64,000 bases of DNA from Gammaproteobacteria bacterium (lineage in GTDB: Bacteria > Pseudomonadota > Gammaproteobacteria > SZUA-140), in assembly GCA_016716465.1 (NCBI GenBank), contig JADJWH010000004.1, positions 592,384 through 656,383 of the forward strand. Direction: 5' to 3'. A model generated the notes under the pieces. The model made no database searches. It had not been told where the DNA came from and saw only the letters and a program-made list of their open reading frames with translations. Below are positions 59,267 through 64,000 of the stretch, one piece after another. The translations under genes were made by a program, and so were the position numbers. Each line of letters starts with the position of its first letter. Positions within the stretch are counted from its first letter, which is position 1.

Positions 59267-60463
59267 TTGAAACGCTGGCGTACTCGCATTGCATACCTCG
59301 GCATCGCCCTGCTGGTGCTGGCGCTGCTGGTCTACGGTTTCCGGCCGCAGCCGGTCGCTGTTGATACCGCGCGCGCGGAACGCGGCACCCTGCGCGTGAC
59401 GGTGGAAGAAGAGGGCCGCACGCGCGTCATCGACCGCTTCACGATCTCGGCGCCGGTGGCCGCCTATGCCCGCCGCGTGGACCTCAAGGTGGGCGACGAG
59501 GTGAAGCGGGGGATGCCGCTGCTGGTGCTGGAGCCGCTGCCCTCCGATGTGCTCGATCCGCGCAGCCGGGCGGCGGCGGAGGCGCGCGTGGCCGCGGCCG
59601 GTGCCGCCCATCTCGCGGCGAAGGAAAACGCCGCCGCCGTCGCCTCGGGCGCGCAGCTCGCGCGCGTCGAGCATGAGCGTGTGCTGGAGCTGCGCAGGAG
59701 CAAGCTGGCGAGTGCCGAGCAGGAGGATCGCGCGCGCACCGAGGCCGAGCGTACGCAGGCCGCGCTGCGCGCGGCCCAGCTCCAGGTCGAGGTCGCGCGC
59801 CACGATCTCGATGCCGCCCGGACCGCGCTCGCCTATTCGGCGGCACAGGAGCGCGGCGAGACTCCGGAACGCATCACCCTGCGTTCACCCGTGGACGGGC
59901 GCGTGCTGACGGTCCATCGCGAAAGCGAGGGCGTGGTGGCGAACGGCGAGGCGCTGATCGACGTCGGTGACGCGCACGCGCTGGAGGTGGAGGTCGACGT
60001 CCTGTCGGACGATGCGGTGCGCATCCGCCCGGGTATGCAGGTGGAGTTCGCGCGCTGGGGCGGTGATGAACCGCTGACCGGCGTGGTGCGCGTGGTGGAG
60101 CCCGCCGGCTTTACCAAGATCTCGGCGCTGGGTGTCGAGGAGCAGCGGGTCCTGGTCATCGCCGATATCACCTCGCCGCCGGAGCAGTGGGCGCGACTCG
60201 GCGATGGTTATCGCGTCGAGGCGGCCTTCATCCTGTGGGAGGCGCCGGATATTCTGCAGATCCCGTCCAGCGCCCTGTTCCGCGCCGGCGGCGACTGGTA
60301 TGCCTTCGTGTTCGAGGACGGACGCGCCCGCCGGCACAAGCTCGAGATCGGCCACCGCAACGGCCTGCAGGCGCAGGTGCTCGGCGGCCTCACGGGCGGC
60401 GAGATCGTAATCGTGCACCCGGACGATACGCTGGAGGATGGGGCGCGGGTGAAGATGCGGTGA
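59267..60463 (+). CDS. HlyD-type periplasmic adaptor (membrane fusion protein)
   Basis: 398 aa starting at TTG 59267 with GGGAG upstream. One N-terminal helix (about 9-24), lipoyl/biotinyl halves (VDLKVGDEVKRGMPLLVLEP; LRSPVDGRVLTVHRESEGVV) around a long coiled-coil hairpin (about 95-190), then a beta-barrel domain. It would link the ABC pair to an outer-membrane channel. No TolC-like gene is next to it. The 265-base gap with a hairpin repeat may lower co-transcription. Confidence 0.9.
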   Translation: MKRWRTRIAYLGIALLVLALLVYGFRPQPVAVDTARAERGTLRVTVEEEGRTRVIDRFTISAPVAAYARRVDLKVGDEVKRGMPLLVLEPLPSDVLDPRSRAAAEARVAAAGAAHLAAKENAAAVASGAQLARVEHERVLELRRSKLASAEQEDRARTEAERTQAALRAAQLQVEVARHDLDAARTALAYSAAQERGETPERITLRSPVDGRVLTVHRESEGVVANGEALIDVGDAHALEVEVDVLSDDAVRIRPGMQVEFARWGGDEPLTGVVRVVEPAGFTKISALGVEEQRVLVIADITSPPEQWARLGDGYRVEAAFILWEAPDILQIPSSALFRAGGDWYAFVFEDGRARRHKLEIGHRNGLQAQVLGGLTGGEIVIVHPDDTLEDGARVKMR

Positions 60464-60474
60464 CCTAGATGTGA

Positions 60475-60499
60475 GGGGACAGATTTGAAATCTGTCCCC
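60475..60499. repeat. REP-like palindrome (GGGGACAGATT family)
   Basis: GGGGACAGATTTGAAATCTGTCCCC between the adaptor gene and the convergent endonuclease V gene. Confidence 0.8.
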
Positions 60500-60507
60500 G
60501 TTCCCGT

Positions 60508-61173
60508 TTAATTCGATGCCAGCCGGTGCGCCGCCCGGGTCGTTTCCGGCAGGCGGTAGCGGGTGGTGCAGCGCAGCACGTAGTCGACGGCGGTTGGCAG
60601 GTCGATGCGGTGGCCGATGGAGATGTACAGTGGCTGCACGCCGGCGCGCGTGCGCACCACGGCGCCGATGCACTCGCCACGGTCCATCAGCGGCTGCTGG
60701 GCGCCCTTCGCGGGCGGAACTTCCTCATGCGTCCCGATGAGCCGGCTCTTGGCGACGCCGATCGTGGGTCGATCGAGCCAGATCCCGAGATGGCAGGCGA
60801 TGCCGAAGCGGCGCGGGTGCGCGAGTCCCTGGCCGTCGCACAGGATCAGGTCGGGCGGCACGGCCAGGCCCTCGAAGGCGTCCAGCACCGCGGGCAGTTC
60901 GCGGAACGACAGCAGACCGGGGATGTAGGGGAAGGTCGTCGGCCGCCGCGCCACCGCCTGGTCGACCACGGTGAGCGCGGGAAAGTCCAACACCACCACC
61001 GCGGCGCGCGTCACCGTGTTGCGGTCCTCGAAGCCGACGTCCACCCCGGCCACGTAACGTACCGGGCCGAACGCGTTTTCGCGCCTGACCAGCGCGGCGA
61101 GGCGGCGCTGCAAGCCCACGGCTTGCGCGGGATCGAGATCCCAGGGGTGGCGGTTCGCGCCGGCCTCACTCAC
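60508..61173 (-). CDS. nfi: Endonuclease V (deoxyinosine-specific)
   Basis: 221 aa. YVAGVDVGFED (first catalytic Asp), PYIPGLLSFRELP, LILCDGQGLAHPRRFGIACH (second Asp) and the lysine in IGVAKSRL are the endonuclease V motifs. It repairs deaminated adenine. It overlaps the ankyrin gene end by eight bases. Confidence 0.95.
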   Translation of the reverse strand: MSEAGANRHPWDLDPAQAVGLQRRLAALVRRENAFGPVRYVAGVDVGFEDRNTVTRAAVVVLDFPALTVVDQAVARRPTTFPYIPGLLSFRELPAVLDAFEGLAVPPDLILCDGQGLAHPRRFGIACHLGIWLDRPTIGVAKSRLIGTHEEVPPAKGAQQPLMDRGECIGAVVRTRAGVQPLYISIGHRIDLPTAVDYVLRCTTRYRLPETTRAAHRLASN

Positions 61174-61708
61174 GCGCGCCGGCGCGCTGCAGCAGCAAGG
61201 CTATGTTGTTGCGTCCCTTGTTCATCGCCGCCATCATCGGCGTCATGCCCTGTTCGTCGCGCGCGGTGAGATCGGCGCCCGCGGTGATCAGCATCTGCAC
61301 GATGTCGATGTGATCACGGTTCGCGGCCCAGTGCAGCGCGGTGGCCCGGGTCCTGTCGCCGAGGTTGACGTCGGCGCCGCGTGCGATGAGCAGCTTCACG
61401 GCCTCGGTATTTCCCCTGGTGCTGGCGCGGATCAGCGCCGTCGCGCCCGATTCATCCTGCGCGTTGATGTCCGCGCCGCGGTCGAGCAGCAGCGTGATGA
61501 GCTCGGTGTTGCCGACGCGCGCGGCATGCGTCAGCGCGGTCCAGCCATAGTTGTTGCGCGCGTTGACGTCGCCCTCCGCGGCGAGCTTTTGCGCCTCGGT
61601 GATATCCTCGTGCATTACCGCCTTCATCAGCGGCGTATTGTTGTCACAGCCGCCGAGGAGGAGCAGGCCGAGCAGCAGGGCGGGGCAGGAGAGGTCTCTT
61701 GGGCGCAT
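61166..61708 (-). CDS. Ankyrin-repeat lipoprotein
   Basis: 180 aa from ATG 61708. Lipoprotein signal with lipobox LLGGC (about Cys20), then four to five ankyrin repeats (GWTALTHAARVGNTELITLLL, GATALIRASTRGNTEAVKLLI and so on). An envelope protein-binding module; partner unknown. In an operon with nfi. Confidence 0.85.
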   Translation of the reverse strand: MRPRDLSCPALLLGLLLLGGCDNNTPLMKAVMHEDITEAQKLAAEGDVNARNNYGWTALTHAARVGNTELITLLLDRGADINAQDESGATALIRASTRGNTEAVKLLIARGADVNLGDRTRATALHWAANRDHIDIVQMLITAGADLTARDEQGMTPMMAAMNKGRNNIALLLQRAGARE

Positions 61709-61802
61709 GGCCCGGGATTTTACCATTATTCGCGGCCGCGGCTGGCCTGGGTCGGGGGCGCCGGGTATCATGGGCGCCAGGTATTCCCTGGCCGGCCCAT
61801 CC

Positions 61803-62102
61803 ATGAAACAGTACCCCTGCCCGAGCTGCAAGCAAGACGCGATCCCGCTCACCGAGAAGTACCGCGCCGGGATGTGGCGCATCATCCAGTGCCCGAACTG
61901 CGGGGCGCGCCTGTGCGCGCAGCCCTGGCTGATGGTGGTCGCCTACATGATCTATGTCTGGGTCGCGGCCTGGTTCGGTTTCTGGGCCTGGCTCGAGCAC
62001 ACCATCACGCCGCTGCTGTATCTGGTGCCGGTGTGGCTGCTGCTCGATTTTCTCAACATCACCTACATGCCGCTCTCGGTTATGCGCCCGAAGGGGCCAT
62101 GA
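61803..62102 (+). CDS. Small zinc-ribbon membrane protein, unknown
   Basis: 99 aa from ATG 61803. CPSCKQD and CPNCGARLC give a zinc ribbon (about 6-42), followed by two membrane helices (about 45-64 and 68-88). Function unknown. Co-directional with the kinase gene that follows after 24 bases. Confidence 0.7.
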   Translation: MKQYPCPSCKQDAIPLTEKYRAGMWRIIQCPNCGARLCAQPWLMVVAYMIYVWVAAWFGFWAWLEHTITPLLYLVPVWLLLDFLNITYMPLSVMRPKGP

Positions 62103-62126
62103 CGCCCGCTGAACGGTCCGCTTCGC

Positions 62127-63005
62127 ATGGCGCACATCCTCGGCATCGGCATCGCCACCCTCGACATCATCAACAGCGTCGACGGCTATCCCGCGGAGGA
62201 TGCCAAGGTGCGCGCCAGCGCCCAGTCGATCCGGCGCGGCGGCAATACGGCCAACACGCTGACGGTGCTGACCCAGCTCGGGCATCGCTGCGCGCTGGCG
62301 GGGTCCATGGCCGACGATCCCGACAGCCGGTATATCCGCGACGACCTCGCCGCGCATGCCGTGGGGATCGCCCCGTGCCGGGTCTTCGCCGGCGCGCACA
62401 CGCCGATTTCCTACATCGTGCACAACCTCCGTAACGGCTCGCGTACCATCGTGCATTACCGCGACCTGCCGGAATATCCGTTCGAGGCGTTTCAGCGCAT
62501 CGACCTGTCGCACTACGACTGGTGCCACTTCGAGGGCCGTAATGTCGAGGAGACCGCGCGGATGCTGCAGCGCGCCAAGGCGCACGGCGGGCTGCCATGC
62601 TCGCTGGAGGTGGAAAAGCCGCGCGACGGGATCGAGCGCCTGTTCGCCCATGCCGACCTGATCCTGTTCGGACGCGACTACGCCATGACCCGTGCCGCTA
62701 CGCCGCAGGCATTTCTGCGCGGACTGCGGAGCGAATTGCCCGGCGTTGACCTGGTGTGCGCCTGGGGCGAGCAGGGCGCCTGGGGGATCGATCGTGACGG
62801 CCTCGAGCTGCATGCCCCGGCCTGTCCTCCGCCGGCGGTGGTGGATACACTGGGCGCCGGCGACACCTTCAATGCCGGCGTGATCGACGCCCGCCTGCGC
62901 GGCGAGCCGCTGGCCGCGGTGTTGGCGCAGGGCTGCCGGCTCGCGGGCGAGAAATGCGGCGTCGAGGGGCTGCGCCTCCCTTCGCTGGCCGCCGCCCCGG
63001 CCTGA
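62127..63005 (+). CDS. PfkB-family carbohydrate kinase (ketohexokinase-like)
   Basis: 292 aa ribokinase fold: RRGGNTANTLTVLTQLGH (PfkB signature 1) and VVDTLGAGDTFNAGVID (signature 2, catalytic Asp). The layout is closest to ketohexokinase/sulfofructose-kinase-like members; substrate uncertain. Confidence 0.85.
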   Translation: MAHILGIGIATLDIINSVDGYPAEDAKVRASAQSIRRGGNTANTLTVLTQLGHRCALAGSMADDPDSRYIRDDLAAHAVGIAPCRVFAGAHTPISYIVHNLRNGSRTIVHYRDLPEYPFEAFQRIDLSHYDWCHFEGRNVEETARMLQRAKAHGGLPCSLEVEKPRDGIERLFAHADLILFGRDYAMTRAATPQAFLRGLRSELPGVDLVCAWGEQGAWGIDRDGLELHAPACPPPAVVDTLGAGDTFNAGVIDARLRGEPLAAVLAQGCRLAGEKCGVEGLRLPSLAAAPA

Positions 63006-63007
63006 AA

Positions 63008-63077
63008 TTGGGGACAGATTTATTTTTTGTAACTCTCTAACCTAACAAGGAATTCCGGAAAATAAATCTGTCCCCAA
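63008..63077. repeat. Inverted repeat with GGGGACAGATTTATTTT arms (REP-like)
   Basis: Arms TTGGGGACAGATTTATTTT and AAAATAAATCTGTCCCCAA flank about 32 bases. Same arms as the element at 49118 with a different loop. Confidence 0.8.
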
Positions 63078-63084
63078 TTTATCC

Positions 63085-63471
63085 ATGATCGAGATCTACG
63101 ACAAGAAGGGTTTCATCCGGCTGTTGCGCATCGAGGCCGAGGCGCTGGCGGGGGCGGATCTGGCCGGGGCGGATCTGCCCGAGGCCAATCTGGTGCAGAT
63201 CGACCTGTCGCGGGCGCGGCTGACGCGCGCCAACCTCGCGCATGCCGACCTGCGACTGGCCCGGCTCGCCGGCGCCGATCTCGCGCAGGCCAATCTTGCC
63301 GGCGCCGACCTGTCCGGCGCCGACCTCACCGACGCCGATCTGTCACAGGCGGATCTGTCCGGCGCCAAGCTCGACGGCGCCGTGCTGACCGGCGCGCGGC
63401 TGCCGGCGGCGCACACCGCCGCGGGGACGTTCGCGGGGCTGGAGATCAAGGTCGAGAAGAGACAGGACTGA
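63085..63471 (+). CDS. Pentapeptide-repeat protein
   Basis: 128 aa with about 17 A(D/N)LxX repeats from residue 20 to 105, forming a right-handed quadrilateral beta-helix. Known members include DNA-gyrase protectors, but this length and lack of context do not allow that call. Confidence 0.85.
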   Translation: MIEIYDKKGFIRLLRIEAEALAGADLAGADLPEANLVQIDLSRARLTRANLAHADLRLARLAGADLAQANLAGADLSGADLTDADLSQADLSGAKLDGAVLTGARLPAAHTAAGTFAGLEIKVEKRQD

Positions 63472-63574
63472 GTGCAAGGATAAAAACCGCAAGTTTGCTG
63501 TCCGGCTTTATCGCAATGGGCCCAATTCCACGTTTTTTGTTTCTTACTTAGTCCTGACTCCTCAGTGCTGTTCT

Positions 63575-64000
63575 TTATTCATCCCACAGCCACGCCGCAC
63601 CGCGCACGCCGGAGGAATCGCCCCAGCGGTTTTTGACGATGCGGCCGCGCCAGTCGGGGTGGAAGACGTGGCGGCGTACCTGCGCGGGGCCTTCCGTATA
63701 TAACTCGTCGACGTTGGACATGCCACCGCCCAGGACGATGACGTCGGGGTCGAGGATGTTGACCACGACGGCGAGCGCGCGCCCGAAGCGCTCCAGATAG
63801 TGCGCCAGGCAGGCCCGCGCCAAGGCCTCCCCCGCGCGTGCCGCCTCCACGATCGCGGGCGGCGTGATGGCCATGCCGCCCGCGCGTTGATAATCGGCCA
63901 CGAAGCCGGGGCCGGAGAGAAATGTCTCGACGCACCCGCGCCGGCCGCAGTAGCACGGCGGTCCTGTGACATCGAGCGGATTGTGGCCCCATTCACCGGC
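63575..64000 (-). CDS. ROK-family sugar kinase (C-terminal part; cut by the window edge)
   Basis: 142 codons of the C-terminal half. GEWGHNPL, the zinc motif CYCGRRGCVETFLSG and VNILDPDVIVLGGGMSN are ROK landmarks; NagK- or fructokinase-type. The N-terminal ATP-binding part lies outside the window. Confidence 0.85.
   Translation of the reverse strand, partial: AGEWGHNPLDVTGPPCYCGRRGCVETFLSGPGFVADYQRAGGMAITPPAIVEAARAGEALARACLAHYLERFGRALAVVVNILDPDVIVLGGGMSNVDELYTEGPAQVRRHVFHPDWRGRIVKNRWGDSSGVRGAAWLWDE

Noticed and set aside
63085..63471. Qnr-type gyrase-protection protein
   Set aside because: The pentapeptide helix is too short and lacks recognisable Qnr loops.
1..64000. CRISPR arrays, tRNA or rRNA genes
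   Set aside because: No regularly spaced identical repeats with unique spacers, cloverleaf sequences or rRNA segments were noticed; the attC sites differ in sequence and are separated by genes.

Overview
The window looks like a piece of a GC-rich gammaproteobacterial chromosome. The housekeeping and metabolic genes (rsgA, yajQ, cca, ubiX, mpl, tal, nfi, yqhA, an NDUFA9-like dehydrogenase, DUF1820) fit an environmental, possibly chemolithotrophic gammaproteobacterium. c-type haem proteins (cytochrome P460, two other CxxCH proteins), a YcnI-type copper protein and a TauE-type exporter point the same way. This assignment is inference from gene content, not from a marker gene. No rRNA, tRNA, CRISPR array, phage or transposase gene was seen.

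Region by region. (1) 0.5-7.8 kb is an integron gene-cassette array without an integrase (a CALIN). Nine AT-richer, single-ORF cassettes all read left to right, each followed by an attC site. They encode a Shedu-type nuclease, an AbiU2-like HEPN protein, a DUF3800 protein, two small unknowns, a six-helix membrane protein, a caspase-like protease with an unassigned C-terminal half, a lipoprotein and a second HEPN-like protein. (2) 7.9-15.8 kb holds cytochrome P460, a decayed HxlR regulator, a degenerate attC in front of rsgA, then a run of small accessory enzymes (two DHFR/RibD-C-like proteins, SnoaL, VOC, DUF4256, DUF3465, ICMT-like, DUF1801) with a thioredoxin-like gene divergent from an intact HxlR gene. 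(3) 16.2-20.2 kb is a two-gene unit: a large CARDB-containing lipoprotein and an anchored protein whose beta-sheet plus helical-superhelix layout resembles the vitellogenin N-terminal module. (4) 20.3-27.9 kb has small enzymes, a run of inner-membrane proteins (PsiE, DUF202, YqhA and others), a cardiolipin-synthase-like PLD protein and a methyltransferase. (5) 28.2-32.0 kb is a second CALIN with six cassettes (DUF4160, HEPN-like, DUF6756, unknown, NYN-LOTUS nuclease, DUF6946 nuclease-like), truncated at both ends. (6) 32.2-35.9 kb has a membrane cytochrome and a divergent copper-type locus (YcnI, small lipoprotein / barrel, lipoprotein) with two matching operator-like dyads. (7) 36-47 kb is mostly core metabolism plus a free-standing MetH reactivation domain. 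(8) 47.5-64 kb has a CZB protein, transaldolase, fructosamine kinase, a MotA/TolQ-like channel paired with a MotB-like anchor fused to a VWA domain, two formylglycine-generating-enzyme-like proteins (one with two haem motifs), a three-gene ABC efflux unit, endonuclease V, an ankyrin lipoprotein, a PfkB kinase, a pentapeptide-repeat protein and a truncated ROK kinase.

Two intergenic repeat families recur: short palindromes around GGGGACAGATT/AATCTGTCCCC, and about 90-bp hairpins bounded by GTAGCCCGGAT/ATCCGGGCTAC.

The strongest leads for new biology are the caspase cassette with its unassigned C-terminal half and the concentration of nuclease/HEPN proteins in the two cassette arrays. The MotA-like/VWA-MotB-like pair and the vitellogenin-like lipoprotein pair follow. 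All family names are assigned by reading motifs and sequence resemblance, without database searches.
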